Shown here piece after piece: positions 1 to 9,413 of a stretch of DNA of 64,000 nucleotides. The DNA comes from an uncultured Granulosicoccus sp. GTDB lineage: Bacteria > Pseudomonadota > Gammaproteobacteria > Granulosicoccales > Granulosicoccaceae. The stretch spans positions 62,001-126,000 of the forward strand of contig CANMQI010000008.1 of assembly GCA_947499955.1 (NCBI GenBank). The letters are read 5' to 3'. Numbering within the stretch: position 1 is the stretch's first letter; every line of letters begins with the position of its first letter. The notes under the pieces are model-generated. The model worked only from the letters and a program-made list of their open reading frames with translations, was not told where the DNA came from and ran no database searches. A program made the position numbers and the translations under genes.

Positions 1-2
1 AG

Positions 3-1067
3 GAGTTGTTGAGCTATCTACGCGACCCGCGGACACGCCTGATTCTCATCGGGCCACCCCTGATTCAATTACTCGTCTTTTCCTTTGCCGTGACGCTGGA
101 AGTCAGAAATGTCGATATCGCTGTGCTTGACCGGGATACAGGCAGGCAGGGTGTAGAACTTGTCGAACATCTGGATGCCGCAGCGTTTACGTCCACTGTG
201 CGGGTTGTACAGTCGGGTGAGGAGCTTGAGGCCTTGATCGATGAGCGCAAGGTCTTGCTGGGCGTATCGGTACCAGAGGATTTTTCTCGCAAGATCGTCA
301 ATGGTGATACGGTCAGCTTGCAGTTACTGCTCGATGGTCGGCGTGCCAACGCTGCGCAGGTCTCCAGCAGTTATGTCGCGAGCGTCGCGTCAGCTTACAG
401 TCAGCAGATCGGAACGCAAACGCAGCGTACGGGTATTCTGGTGCGCCATTGGTTCAATCCCAATCTCCTGTATGCCTGGTTCATCGTGCCCAGCCTGTCC
501 GGCGTGTTGGCCTTGCTCATGGCAATGTTGGTAACGGCCTTGTCCATCGCACGTGAACGTGAGCTGGGTACCTTCGAGCAATTGCTGGTGTCACCGTTTT
601 CTGCCACGGAGATCATCATCGGCAAGAGCCTTCCCGCCGTGCTCATCGGCGCTGTGCTCGGCACGGTCATGGTGCTGGCTGGCGTTCTGATCTTTCGCGT
701 GCCTTTTACCGGCAATCCTGTGCTGTTGGCGATTACCTTGCCACTGTTCATCCTCTCCGGGGTCGGTATAGGACTGTCGGTGTCCGCGATCAGCACGACA
801 CAACAGCAGGCCATACTGGGTGCCTTTGCCATTATCGTACCGGTGGTGTTGACGTCGGGCTTCGCCACGCCTGTCGAGAACATGCCTCAGTGGCTACAGT
901 GGGTGTCAGTTGTCAATCCGCTGCGCTGGTATCTGGTGATTGTTCAGGGATTGTTCCTGAAGTCACTTCCAGCTGCTGAGGTGTTTCGCAATCTGCTGCC
1001 GCTGATGTGTATTGCCGTGGTGTCCTTGTCGGTTGCTGCGGTGATCGTTCGTCGAAAGCTCGAATAG
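3..1067 (+). CDS. ABC-2 type transporter permease, YhhJ-like (5' end outside window)
   Basis: Inner-membrane permease subunit of an ABC exporter of the YhhJ/YbhS type. The reading frame stays open to the left edge (the codon before the first possible TTG start encodes Glu), and the visible protein begins near LRDPRTRLILIGPP, which in this family follows a short N-terminal Arg/Lys-rich segment, so the true start lies upstream. After TM1 comes a large extracytoplasmic domain (about residues 30-155), then five further membrane segments in the last 200 residues, the ABC2_membrane layout. The ATPase and adaptor partners would be expected just upstream, outside the window. Substrate unknown; relatives are linked to drug or lipid export. 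Family call firm, substrate open. Confidence 0.9.
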   Translation, partial: ELLSYLRDPRTRLILIGPPLIQLLVFSFAVTLEVRNVDIAVLDRDTGRQGVELVEHLDAAAFTSTVRVVQSGEELEALIDERKVLLGVSVPEDFSRKIVNGDTVSLQLLLDGRRANAAQVSSSYVASVASAYSQQIGTQTQRTGILVRHWFNPNLLYAWFIVPSLSGVLALLMAMLVTALSIARERELGTFEQLLVSPFSATEIIIGKSLPAVLIGAVLGTVMVLAGVLIFRVPFTGNPVLLAITLPLFILSGVGIGLSVSAISTTQQQAILGAFAIIVPVVLTSGFATPVENMPQWLQWVSVVNPLRWYLVIVQGLFLKSLPAAEVFRNLLPLMCIAVVSLSVAAVIVRRKLE

Positions 1068-1277
1068 ACACTCCGAATGCGTGACGTCGGATGAGCCGGC
1101 AATCAGCACCAATGAGCAATATCTGGTGACTCTCGTACAAGACCCGGTCGTTCGAACCTGGTCTAAAAGTGAGTGTCCGATCGGGACAGACTAGGCGTAT
1201 TGGTAGTGCATGGAGCATCGTTCTGCCGTACTCGAATGCTAGCGTAGTATCGAGAATGGTAAGTGGAATGACGAATA

Positions 1278-2219
1278 GTGCAGCAAATACTGCCAGGCAT
1301 TTCCTGTCGAACAACCAGGCTGAAGGGGTGTTTGCACCTGCTCGCCATCGGTGCACTCTTCGGCCTGTCAGTGCCGCTGTCACGACTTGCATCGGATATC
1401 GAGGCACACCCTGTCGGATTGGCCTTGTGGGTCAATATTCTGGTTGGCGTCATGTGTCTGTTCCTCACCCTATGTCGCCGGAGATTGCCGATCATTCATG
1501 GGCGATTATTGCGGTTCGTGATTTTGTGGGGTCTGCTTGGGGTTGTTGGAGGCGATGTATTGTTGTTCTGGATAGTGCCGCACTTGCCGGCGTCCACCGT
1601 GGCCATCATTCTGGTGTGCGAGGGGTTCATCGTCTATGGCTGCCTGCTGGTCCGTGGCAGGGCACAGTCTGGCCGGAAGAATCTGACAGGACTTGCCATC
1701 GGCATGCTGGGAATGCTGATGCTGATCGGTTATGGGGAGTCGCTTGCAGCGGCTGGCGATCCGATATGGATCCTTCTGGCGCTGTCCGTACCTGCAGTCT
1801 ATGCAGCGGAGGATCTCCTGATTTGCGGATCGATGCCCGAGGGGGCGGACTTTCTTGCCTTGACGGGCTACTCGGCATTTGCCGGAAGTCTGATGCTGTT
1901 GCCGATTGCCTGGTATCTGGATGATTTCATTGCACTCCACTGGATTCCATCGCAGCTGGAAATCGCCATCATGTGTATCGCGGCCAGTAGTGCTCTGGGT
2001 ACCTTTCTCATGGTGCAATTGATGGTGGGGATGGGGGCGGTCTATGGCAGTCAGACGGGGTATACCATCACAGCTGCGGGGATTGCCTGGTCCATCTTGT
2101 TGCTGGGGGAGCATGTGACTGTCGGGACGCTGCTTGCATTGTTTATGTTGTTTGTCGGGCTCCTGTTCGTTGAGCCGCAGACAAAACGCATTACGGAGCA
2201 ACGAGGTCCATGCTCTTGA
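1278..2219 (+). CDS. EamA/DMT family permease
   Basis: Drug/metabolite transporter superfamily protein of about 313 residues with roughly ten hydrophobic segments arranged as two EamA repeats (about residues 15-145 and 165-305), the usual length for the family. The second repeat carries the common ending in which a Gly-rich helix and a short loop (LLGEHVT) precede the last membrane span. The start is a GTG at 1278 with only a weak purine stretch upstream; a start 20-50 bases downstream is possible. It stands alone, 210 bases after the ABC permease and 353 bases before katE. Substrate cannot be inferred. Confidence 0.85.
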   Translation: MQQILPGISCRTTRLKGCLHLLAIGALFGLSVPLSRLASDIEAHPVGLALWVNILVGVMCLFLTLCRRRLPIIHGRLLRFVILWGLLGVVGGDVLLFWIVPHLPASTVAIILVCEGFIVYGCLLVRGRAQSGRKNLTGLAIGMLGMLMLIGYGESLAAAGDPIWILLALSVPAVYAAEDLLICGSMPEGADFLALTGYSAFAGSLMLLPIAWYLDDFIALHWIPSQLEIAIMCIAASSALGTFLMVQLMVGMGAVYGSQTGYTITAAGIAWSILLLGEHVTVGTLLALFMLFVGLLFVEPQTKRITEQRGPCS

Positions 2220-2572
2220 TTCGTGTCAGTGTGGCAACGTGACGCGCTGGCAAGGGTTGAAGGATTCGCCCGCTTATCGAGAAGCCACGATGGGTCTGTT
2301 CTCGACCGGCAATTGCCTTGATGGATGGCGATGTCTCATCCGTAACGGAAACTTCCTTCCCGTTTCGACGTCGATCGAGCCGCCGCTCCACGCTCCATCT
2401 GTCTGATGAGCTTTTTTTCAATGCGTCGTCAAGACGCCTTGCGCCGTGTAACGATCCTCGAACAGGGTTTTCAGGGTGGATCGCGCAAGGTGATGACGTT
2501 GAGTGTCGCCGAGCACGTGATCCCCGTTCAATACGTCTCAGTGAACAAGGTTCGAAGGAGGAGTCAGTCATC
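2220..2572 (+). other. Long leader / intergenic region before katE
   Basis: 353 bases without a convincing gene. The frame of katE is open through much of it, but the only good ribosome-binding site belongs to the ATG at 2573. A small hairpin (GGATG/CATCC near 2323-2342) and a run of seven T at 2412-2418 are visible, but they lie too far apart to form an intrinsic terminator. It probably holds the katE promoter; no confident -35/-10 pair stands out. Confidence 0.4.
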
Positions 2573-4768
2573 ATGGCAGCAAAGAAACAAGCCAAATCAT
2601 CACCTCTTGCCAAAACGGGCAAGTCGGCAAGCGGTTCTCGCAAATCGGTTGTAAAGAAAACAGGCGCGAGTTCGGGAAAGAACGCCGGCAAGAGATCGGG
2701 AAGCTCTGCAGGAGCCTCTGACAACGTGAGTGGCAGGTGTCCGGCAGAAGCTCACCAGCAAGCGGACAGTCAGCACCCAACGTTGACGACTGCGCAAGGT
2801 GTCGCGGTCAGCGACAACCAGAATACGCTGACTGTCGGGCCCCGTGGACCTCAGCTGCTGGAAGACCAGGTGCTGCGAGAGAAGATATTCCGATTTGATC
2901 ATGAGCGAATTCCCGAGCGTGTGGTGCATGCGCGAGGCTTCGGGGCCAAGGGCTACTTCATTGCCGAGGAGGGATTGGCCGATACCAGTCGAGCCAGTGT
3001 CTTCAAACCGGGTCAGAAAACGGATGTGTTTGTCAGATTCTCGACGGTTGCGGGAAACAAGGGGTCTGCGGACCTGGCGAGAGACGTGCGTGGTTTTGCA
3101 GTGAAGTTCTATACCGATGAAGGTAACTGGGATCTGGTGGGAAACAACATTCCGGTGTTCTTCATTCAGGATGCCATGAAGTTTCCGGATCTGGTACATG
3201 CAGCCAAGCAGGAGCCGGATCGCGGTTTCCCTCAGGCACAGACGGCGCACGACAATTTCTGGGATTTCATCTCCCTGATGCCGGAAGCCATGCACATGAT
3301 CATGTGGACCATGTCCGATAGAGCCATACCTCGAGGGTTTCGTTTCATGGAGGGCTTCGGGGTACATACGTTCCGGCTCATTGATGCGGCAGGTCGTTCG
3401 ACCTATGTGAAATTCCACTGGAAGCCATCACTCGGCGTGCAGTCTGTTACCTGGGATGAAGCCGTGAAGATCAATGGTGCCGACCCTGACTTTCATCGAC
3501 GCGACTTGTGGAATGCCATACAGGCAGGGGACTACCCGGAGTGGACCCTGGGTGTGCAGTTGTTCGATGATGAATTTGCCGATCAATTCGATTTTGACAT
3601 TCTGGATGCCACGAAGCTGATTCCGGAAGAAATACTGCCAGTGCAACCCGTGGGGAGAATGGTACTCAATCAGACGGTGGACAACTTCTTCGCGGAGACC
3701 GAACAGGTGGCGTTCTGCACCTCCAATGTGGTTCCGGGCATCGACTTCACCAATGACCCCTTGCTGCAGGGGCGCAACTTCTCCTACCTCGATACGCAGC
3801 TGAAAAGGCTGGGCTCGCCCAATTTCACTCAGATACCGGTAAACGCACCTCGTTGTCCGATGGCTCATCTGTATCAGGACGGTCACATGGCCATGCAGAA
3901 TCCCAAGGGGCGGGTGAATTACGAGCCCAATTCGCATGGCGGTGAAGCTGGACCCAGAGAAAATCCTGAACGCGGATTCGTGTCGTATCCAGAAACTGAA
4001 TCGGGCCAGAAGGTGCGACAACGTTCCGACTCCTTTGCTGACCATTTCAGCCAGGCGAGGCAATTCTTCCGCAGTCAAACCGAGGTAGAGCAACAGCACA
4101 TGGTGGATGCTCTGGTTTTCGAGCTGTCCAAAGTGGAGCGTGAAGCCATTCGGCACCGTATGGTATCCATGTTGCAGCCGGTCGATGAAGATCTTGCTCG
4201 GCAGGTTGCCTCCGGGCTGGGTATCGAGACCCTGCCCGATGCCTTCGAGCCACCGGTAGCACCCCGGGATGATCTGGCGAAGTCTCCTGCACTTAGCATG
4301 CTTCTGAATCCGCCGGGAACGTTCAAGGGGCGAAAGCTGGGAGTCCTGACAGGCAACGGTGCCGATGCGGGTCTGTTGCAGTCTCTGGAACGTGCTGCAC
4401 GCAAGGCAGGAGCGACGGTCAGCTACGTTGCTTCCCAGAAGGAAGGAGTAAAGGACAGCGAGGGCAATGCGGTCGAGATATCCCAGATTGTTGATGGAGG
4501 TCCGTCGGTGTTGTTCGATGCCGTCGCCATCATCGCGCCTGACTCGGAAATCGAGATGCTGGCAAAGGAGCCTGCTGCCATTCAGTTCGTCAACGATGCT
4601 GTCAGTCACAAGAAATTCGTGCTGTATACCTCACCCGCGCGTGATCTGTTCGCCGCCGCCGGTATGCCAGAGGCGGGCGACAAGCCGGGAATGATGTTGA
4701 TGGACAAGGCCAAGGCGGCGAAGAAGTTCATCGAACAGTGCAGTGATCTTCGCTGCTGGGAGCGATGA
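2573..4768 (+). CDS. katE: Catalase HPII (large-subunit clade)
   Basis: Haem catalase that dismutates hydrogen peroxide in the cytoplasm. At about 731 residues it is a large-subunit catalase: catalase core (about residues 70-560) followed by the flavodoxin/DJ-1-like C-terminal domain (about 585-725). Active-site residues are readable: H119 in RVVHARG, N192 in [10 protein letters not shown], and haem-ligand Y405 in NFSYLDTQ; their spacing matches E. coli HPII (128, 201, 415). The first 50 residues are a Lys/Ala/Ser-rich low-complexity tail. The start is set by an AAGGAGG ribosome-binding site about 11 bases before ATG 2573; the open frame upstream is not used. Monocistronic. Confidence 0.96.
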   Translation: MAAKKQAKSSPLAKTGKSASGSRKSVVKKTGASSGKNAGKRSGSSAGASDNVSGRCPAEAHQQADSQHPTLTTAQGVAVSDNQNTLTVGPRGPQLLEDQVLREKIFRFDHERIPERVVHARGFGAKGYFIAEEGLADTSRASVFKPGQKTDVFVRFSTVAGNKGSADLARDVRGFAVKFYTDEGNWDLVGNNIPVFFIQDAMKFPDLVHAAKQEPDRGFPQAQTAHDNFWDFISLMPEAMHMIMWTMSDRAIPRGFRFMEGFGVHTFRLIDAAGRSTYVKFHWKPSLGVQSVTWDEAVKINGADPDFHRRDLWNAIQAGDYPEWTLGVQLFDDEFADQFDFDILDATKLIPEEILPVQPVGRMVLNQTVDNFFAETEQVAFCTSNVVPGIDFTNDPLLQGRNFSYLDTQLKRLGSPNFTQIPVNAPRCPMAHLYQDGHMAMQNPKGRVNYEPNSHGGEAGPRENPERGFVSYPETESGQKVRQRSDSFADHFSQARQFFRSQTEVEQQHMVDALVFELSKVEREAIRHRMVSMLQPVDEDLARQVASGLGIETLPDAFEPPVAPRDDLAKSPALSMLLNPPGTFKGRKLGVLTGNGADAGLLQSLERAARKAGATVSYVASQKEGVKDSEGNAVEISQIVDGGPSVLFDAVAIIAPDSEIEMLAKEPAAIQFVNDAVSHKKFVLYTSPARDLFAAAGMPEAGDKPGMMLMDKAKAAKKFIEQCSDLRCWER

Positions 4769-4954
4769 GTCAGTGACGTGAGGCTGGCGTGCTCATGGAT
4801 GAGCGCGATCATCACCCATCGTACATCGATGTCAGAATGGGGTGCTCCTCACTGCCAGCCCCCGCGTTCAGGGTCATGGCATGTGTTGATGACTGCACGA
4901 CTGATTGTGCCGACGGGCCGGGCTGGTGGCGTGGATATTGTCGCGTTATCCGGC

Positions 4955-6004
4955 TCAGGCAGATTCGCGTCGAATGACCTCGAAGCCGACATCGATTACC
5001 GATGCCAGATCCTCCTCTCCTCGGAACCGGGCCAGCAGGGCATTGGCCGCAGAGAGTCCCAGCTTCTCGCCATTGACATGCACAGTGGTTAACGCAGGGT
5101 CGGTATGTGCGGCAAACTCCTGATCGCCGAAGCCGATGACGGCGAGCTGTTCGGGAACCCGGATGCCTGATTTGCGTGCTTCAATCAGAACGCCATGCGC
5201 CTGCAGGTCGGAGCTGCAGTAAATCACCCCTTCCGTGAAACCATGCTTGTCAATCAGCTCGCGAAGCGCGCCTCGGCCCCTGGCCAGCGTGGCAGGTCCT
5301 TCAGGATGGTTTATCTGAACCACCTCAGTACCGTTCAATTCGGTAAACCGGTCGGTGAAGGCTTGGCGTCGTCGCTGTGCACGTTCGTCGCCGGCCAGCA
5401 CACAGGCAGCTTTCCGGTAGCCGCTGGCCGTGGCAAATTCTGCTACTGCACGTCCGGCGTCGGGATGAGAGAAGCCGACACAACAGTCGATGGGGGTGTC
5501 TGTGATATCCCAGATTTCCACCACCGGAACCCTGGCGCCCAGCAACATGCGACGCACGTCAGGCGAGTGACGGACCCCGGTCAGCAACACGCCATCGGGA
5601 CGTCGTGACAGATGGGCGGCCAATGTGGCCTCTTCTTCTGCCGGGTCGAATCCGGTTTCCGAGAGCATGATCTGATAGCCGTGCTCGCGCATCTTCTTCG
5701 AGAATCCGTGCAGCAGGCTGGAGTAGACGACATTGGTAATGGCAGGCACCAGCGCCGATATCAGAAGGCTCTTGTTCGAGGCCAGCGCACCGGCAATGGC
5801 ATTGGGCACAAAGCCTGTCGCCCGGATGGCTTCCTGAATGCGCTTCAGCGTGTCCGCCGATACCTTGTGTGGATCTGACAGGGCTCGCGACACGGTGACC
5901 TGTGATACACCCGCCATTCGGCCGACCGTGGCCATGGTGACGCGACCGCCCTGGTGGGGTTTGCGGGCAGGGCGCGCTGGTTTGGGGGCGTTGCTCTGTT
6001 CCAT
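4955..6004 (-). CDS. LacI-family transcriptional repressor of the sugar-acid locus
   Basis: 349-residue LacI/GalR regulator. The helix-turn-helix lies at about residues 22-70 (MATVGRMAGVSQVTVSRALS), followed by the hinge and a periplasmic-binding-protein-like effector domain to the end. A basic, Pro-rich extension of about 20 residues precedes the HTH. It is the last gene of the minus-strand tctC-tctB-tctA unit, 86 bases after tctA, so it is probably co-transcribed with the transporter it controls. Operators of the GntR/LacI form (ATGTA N6 TACAT) occur at 9257-9272 and 9368-9383. The effector is likely a sugar acid or its 2-keto-3-deoxy derivative (inference). Confidence 0.93.
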   Translation of the reverse strand: MEQSNAPKPARPARKPHQGGRVTMATVGRMAGVSQVTVSRALSDPHKVSADTLKRIQEAIRATGFVPNAIAGALASNKSLLISALVPAITNVVYSSLLHGFSKKMREHGYQIMLSETGFDPAEEEATLAAHLSRRPDGVLLTGVRHSPDVRRMLLGARVPVVEIWDITDTPIDCCVGFSHPDAGRAVAEFATASGYRKAACVLAGDERAQRRRQAFTDRFTELNGTEVVQINHPEGPATLARGRGALRELIDKHGFTEGVIYCSSDLQAHGVLIEARKSGIRVPEQLAVIGFGDQEFAAHTDPALTTVHVNGEKLGLSAANALLARFRGEEDLASVIDVGFEVIRRESA

Positions 6005-6090
6005 GGAGGGGGCGTTGTATCTTGCAGATCGAGTCTGTGAAAGGAATGCAGTCCACCTGTCGGGGTCAGGGCGGACTATTGCCGGTTCTG

Positions 6091-7590
6091 TCAGTCAGCG
6101 CCATTGTCGCGTGCATGACGCCTGGAGAGCAACACCGAGCCGGTAACGGAGGCAACGATGAGAACCCAGAGCAATACGGCTATCCAGCTCTTGGTGAAAA
6201 AGATGCTCAAATCACCGAAGGATTCCAGGCTCTTGACGAAGTACACCTCGGCGGAAGGACCCAGGATGAAGCCAATGATGAAAGGCGCGATTTCCAACCG
6301 GAGTTTGATGGCCAGCCAGCCGAACAAACCGAAGAGCAACAGCGTCCAGACATCGAACATGATGCCGTAGTTGATGGTGTAGGCGCCGATCACACACATC
6401 ATCAGAATGACGGGAAACAGGATCTGTTTGGGCACGGTGACGATCCTTGCTACCTGTCTGATGGCGAAGTACATCACGACGAACATGAATATATTGGCCA
6501 GCAGCATGGCGAAGATCATGGCATTCCACACTGACGGGTTGTTGCCAATGAACAGTGGCCCCACCTGAATGCCCTGCAGGGTGAATGCACCGATCAGCAA
6601 CGCAGTGGTGGAGTCGCCCGGAATGCCCAGTGACAACAGAGGCACCAGCGCTCCACCGGTGAGCCCATTGTTACCGGACTCGGATGCCATGACGCCGGCC
6701 GGTTCGCCCTTGCCGAATCGCTCGGGGTGTCTGGAGAAGGTCTTGGCATTGGAATAGGCCAGGATGGATGCAGCCGATCCGCCAACGCCGGGCAGGATAC
6801 CGACAAAGGTGCCGATGCAGGAGGAGCGAGTGAGATTGGTGAGCTGGCCCTTGAAGATCGACAGGGAGAATTTTCTCTGCTGATCGTGTTTGATGTCATC
6901 GGCTTTCTGGCCTTCAGGGACACCGACTTCAGCCTCTTCCAGAATGGCGGCCAGGCCGAACAGACCGATCAGTACCGGCAGGAGTGAAAAACCGCTATCG
7001 AGCCAGTATTCGGTGCCGGGTGGGATCAGGCGGTATTCACCGTTACCGCCGTTGCTGACATCGTAGGTGCCGATGAGGCTGATGAAAATGCCCAGAAAGC
7101 CGGAGAATATGCCGATCAGCAGATTGCTGCTGAGCGCTGCCATGACCGTTAATGCGAACAGGATGATCAGGAATTTTTCGACATAGGAAAACCGGATGGC
7201 AAAATCGGCCAGCGTCGGTGCGAACAGATAGAGAATCAGCAGGCTGATCAGCCCTCCAACCAGGGATGCGATGATGCCGATGCGAAGCGCCGTCTCACCC
7301 TCACCGCGCTGGCTCATGGGGTGACCGTCCAGCGTCGTGGTGATTGACGAGGGTGTGCCCGGAATACCGAGCAGAATGGCAGGCACCAGGCCTCCGGAAA
7401 TACCACCCACATAGAGCCCCAGGAGCAGGGCCAGTCCATTGGCCAGACCCAGCGAGTAGGTCAGTGGCAGGCAGACCGCGACGGCCATCGTTGCGGTCAT
7501 GCCGGGAACGGCTCCGAAGACAATGCCCACGACGGTCCCTGCAAAGACCAGTGCGACGAACAAGGGGCTGATCAGGTCGAAGAATTCCAT
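6091..7590 (-). CDS. tctA: Tripartite tricarboxylate transporter large permease TctA
   Basis: Large membrane subunit of a TTT-family, ion-gradient-driven, binding-protein-dependent importer. 499 residues with about 11-12 membrane segments, the normal TctA size. It shows the N-terminal Gly/Pro motif (FGAVPGMTATMA), the duplicated LGIPGTPSSITTTLDG and LSLGIPGDSTTALLIG motifs near residues 95 and 320, and a long hydrophobic C-terminal half. Its start lies 18 bases after the tctB stop, so the two are translated together. Gene order SBP-TctB-TctA is the standard one. The linked dehydratase suggests a sugar acid rather than a tricarboxylate as substrate (inference). Confidence 0.95.
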   Translation of the reverse strand: MEFFDLISPLFVALVFAGTVVGIVFGAVPGMTATMAVAVCLPLTYSLGLANGLALLLGLYVGGISGGLVPAILLGIPGTPSSITTTLDGHPMSQRGEGETALRIGIIASLVGGLISLLILYLFAPTLADFAIRFSYVEKFLIILFALTVMAALSSNLLIGIFSGFLGIFISLIGTYDVSNGGNGEYRLIPPGTEYWLDSGFSLLPVLIGLFGLAAILEEAEVGVPEGQKADDIKHDQQRKFSLSIFKGQLTNLTRSSCIGTFVGILPGVGGSAASILAYSNAKTFSRHPERFGKGEPAGVMASESGNNGLTGGALVPLLSLGIPGDSTTALLIGAFTLQGIQVGPLFIGNNPSVWNAMIFAMLLANIFMFVVMYFAIRQVARIVTVPKQILFPVILMMCVIGAYTINYGIMFDVWTLLLFGLFGWLAIKLRLEIAPFIIGFILGPSAEVYFVKSLESFGDLSIFFTKSWIAVLLWVLIVASVTGSVLLSRRHARDNGAD

Positions 7591-7608
7591 GATGGCAGCT
7601 GGTGTCTG

Positions 7609-8028
7609 TTATGGGAGAGTCAGGTAGAAGAGCTCGGTGAACAGCCACCAGACCAGTGTCGGCGCGATGAGGGCTGTCAGCACGACGGGTATGACGGATC
7701 GGCGGTTTCGTTGATGCAGAAACAGCATGCCAACCAGGAAGACATAGAAGACCGAACAGATCAGAAAGCCAAGTCCGGTGTTTGGCCAGATATCGCCGAC
7801 CGGCACCATGGCGCAGAAATAGAGGAGTGTGGCGGCCAACGTGCCGAAGAAGCGCAGCTTGTCCATCCGCGTGAATATCGCCTGCCAGTAGGCACCGGAT
7901 GCAGCGATGCGCTTGCGTTCCTGAATCAGGATCATCACTCCCAGCAACAGCAGCACCACCGTGATGATTCCGGGAAACAGCAAATGCGATGTGTCGAAGT
8001 CGACGGTAACAGCAGTCAGTCTTTCCAT
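7609..8028 (-). CDS. tctB: Tripartite tricarboxylate transporter small permease TctB
   Basis: 139-residue inner-membrane protein with four predicted membrane spans (about residues 12-32, 45-62, 75-100, 108-135), the size and topology of TctB. TctB proteins are poorly conserved, so the call rests partly on position between the binding protein and TctA. Separated from tctC by an 88-base spacer that holds a large dyad-symmetric element, which may lower expression of the membrane subunits relative to the binding protein. Confidence 0.88.
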   Translation of the reverse strand: MERLTAVTVDFDTSHLLFPGIITVVLLLLGVMILIQERKRIAASGAYWQAIFTRMDKLRFFGTLAATLLYFCAMVPVGDIWPNTGLGFLICSVFYVFLVGMLFLHQRNRRSVIPVVLTALIAPTLVWWLFTELFYLTLP

Positions 8029-8054
8029 ACGTCTCTACCCCTGGTGAAACCACT

Positions 8055-8111
8055 GGGTCGGACCACGGTTGGTTGGACCCGATAGGGTCCGACCCCCGCG
8101 TGGTCCGACCC
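8055..8111. repeat. Nested inverted repeat (cruciform) between tctC and tctB
   Basis: Outer arms of 13 bases, GGGTCGGACCACG at 8055-8067 and its exact reverse complement at 8099-8111, enclose a second dyad, GGACCC (8075-8080) and GGGTCC (8085-8090) around a GATA loop. The motif GGTCCGACC/GGTCGGACC appears three times in 60 bases. No U-tract follows on either strand, so it is not a classic terminator. It could be an mRNA-stabilising or attenuating intercistronic hairpin, or a REP-like dispersed repeat. Confidence 0.75.
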
Positions 8112-8116
8112 CGGGG

Positions 8117-9163
8117 TTATTGGGCGGTGATCTGGGAGATCACGTCGCGGTAGGTGTCGCTTTTCTCGACGAGGTGCGCGCGGGCTGCGTCGCTGGGCAG
8201 GAAGTTGGGGATGAAGAATGCGGCTTTCTGACGCTCTTGTATGGCGCCATCCGCAAAGACTTCAGTCAGGGCGGTATCGATCTGTTTGACGATGGCGTCG
8301 TCCATCTCCTTGTTGTAGAGGAAGAAGAATTCCTTGTCGAAGGTGAAATCATTGCTGTCATCGAAGGCCACACTCACCTTCGGACTGGAATACTGCAGCA
8401 TGTCGTCACGCGTGGTATTACCCATGCCGGCTTCGGGGGCCTGTTCCAGGGTGGCGGCGCGCGCGGTTATCCAGACGAATCTCATGGCCTTGTGATCATC
8501 TTCAGGTAGTTGCGTGAACTGCTCGTTACCCTGAATCGAACCATTGATGACATCGGCCAGGCCGTCCCACATGGCCTGGTTCTTGTCGGACTGACTGCCG
8601 GTATTGACCGCCACGATGTTGTCTTCAGAGCCGGCCTTGCGCAATCTCGCCGCATTTTTCATCGCGGAGAAACCGATCTCGGAAACACCGCCGGGCTGGA
8701 TGGCGACACGTACTCGCTCGCCACTCTCCGCTGCCGCCAGAATGTCATCCATGGATTGATACGGGGAGCTCTTGGGAACCAGATAGGCGTTGCCCGGGTT
8801 GATGGCCACGGTTGGCCCGATCTTGTAGGTGTCGAAAGGGTTGTCATAACCTTTCTGGCCATACAGCAGTCCAAGGTAGGACTGGTCATGGAAGATCATC
8901 AGCGTGGTGCCACGCTTGTCCCGTGCCAGAGCCTTGAACGCAGCAGTTGCGCCCACGGCATCCACCTTGATGTTGATGCCGAGCTTCTCCGCCAGCGCCT
9001 CGGCCACGATGGCGGAGTTCTGATAGGTATCACCACCGGTCGACTTGGAGCCGATGACCAGGCGCACATTGCGCGGCAGTTCCTGCGCCGAGACCAACAG
9101 TGGCTGTGCCAGAAGAGTCGCGACACTCAGTGCGGCGACGAGGGTTTTACGAAAGTGTTTCAT
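8117..9163 (-). CDS. tctC: Tripartite tricarboxylate transporter substrate-binding protein (TctC/Bug family)
   Basis: Periplasmic solute receptor, 348 residues. A Sec signal peptide covers about residues 1-26 (hydrophobic core ALSVATLLAQPLL, cleavage after VSA). The mature N-terminus has the Bug-family opening VRLVIGSKSTGGDTYQNS, where the usual Pro/Gly-rich ligand loop is replaced by a Ser/Lys/Gly form, followed by the long second lobe. It delivers ligand to TctA/TctB encoded downstream. First gene of the operon; its promoter and operator lie at 9257-9303. It is about 25 residues longer than typical Bug proteins and diverged, so the ligand may be unusual. Confidence 0.9.
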   Translation of the reverse strand: MKHFRKTLVAALSVATLLAQPLLVSAQELPRNVRLVIGSKSTGGDTYQNSAIVAEALAEKLGINIKVDAVGATAAFKALARDKRGTTLMIFHDQSYLGLLYGQKGYDNPFDTYKIGPTVAINPGNAYLVPKSSPYQSMDDILAAAESGERVRVAIQPGGVSEIGFSAMKNAARLRKAGSEDNIVAVNTGSQSDKNQAMWDGLADVINGSIQGNEQFTQLPEDDHKAMRFVWITARAATLEQAPEAGMGNTTRDDMLQYSSPKVSVAFDDSNDFTFDKEFFFLYNKEMDDAIVKQIDTALTEVFADGAIQERQKAAFFIPNFLPSDAARAHLVEKSDTYRDVISQITAQ

Positions 9164-9256
9164 TGATTCCTCACTACAGTCCGCCTACGGGCGGTACGGT
9201 TTCGGATGAATACAGCAGGGCGGTACTCCTGCCGATGAATCTGTACGCCTACAGTG

Positions 9257-9272
9257 ATGTATGCGCATACAT
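9257..9272. promoter_or_regulatory. Perfect 16-bp palindromic operator, LacI/GntR type (tctC side)
   Basis: ATGTATGCGCATACAT is identical to its reverse complement and has the ATGT-N8-ACAT frame of operators bound by GntR-like LacI-family repressors. It starts two bases past the -10 of the minus-strand tctC promoter, where bound repressor would block transcription. A second, 13/16 matching copy lies at 9368-9383. Confidence 0.8.
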
Positions 9273-9274
9273 GA

Positions 9275-9303
9275 AGTATGTATAGCCACGACTACGCTGT
9301 CAA
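9275..9303 (-). promoter_or_regulatory. tctC promoter
   Basis: Reading the minus strand, a consensus -35 TTGACA (complement of 9298-9303) is followed after exactly 17 bases by CATACT (complement of 9275-9280; four of six matches to TATAAT). Transcription would begin within or just past the palindrome at 9257-9272. The tctC start codon is about 100 bases further on. Confidence 0.6.
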
Positions 9304-9354
9304 CAGTTCGATTGCCGGCATACTTTCACGAAGTAAGACATCGTGTTCCAGAGG

Positions 9355-9384
9355 TTGACAGTCAGGAGTGAATACGCATACATT
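9355..9384 (+). promoter_or_regulatory. Dehydratase operon promoter
   Basis: A consensus -35 TTGACA at 9355-9360 and, 18 bases later, a -10-like TACATT at 9379-9384. The -10 overlaps the imperfect operator at 9368-9383. The first codon of the dehydratase is about 30 bases downstream, leaving a very short leader with a GGAGA ribosome-binding site. Confidence 0.6.
9368..9383. promoter_or_regulatory. Imperfect operator copy (dehydratase side)
   Basis: GTGAATACGCATACAT matches the palindrome at 9257-9272 in 13 of 16 positions; the right half (CGCATACAT) is exact. It overlaps the -10 of the plus-strand promoter. The two sites are 111 bases apart centre to centre, which would also suit repressor looping. 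Confidence 0.7.
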
Positions 9385-9413
9385 GCTGCGTGTTGACCCT
9401 TGGAGATAGCCGC

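Noticed and set aside
1169-1924. Long plus-strand frame of 251 codons overlapping the EamA gene
   Set aside because: It is another frame of the EamA coding sequence; the product is Arg/Trp/Cys-rich with no family features.
2411-2418. T-run in the katE leader as part of a terminator
   Set aside because: No GC-rich stem ends directly before it; the nearest dyad is about 70 bases away.
2318-2572. N-terminal extension of katE by 85 codons
   Set aside because: No ribosome-binding site at the upstream start; ATG 2573 has AAGGAGG and gives the usual HPII length.
2600-3418. Long minus-strand frames across katE (also 3428-4609)
   Set aside because: Shadows of the katE coding strand; no ribosome-binding site or family signature.
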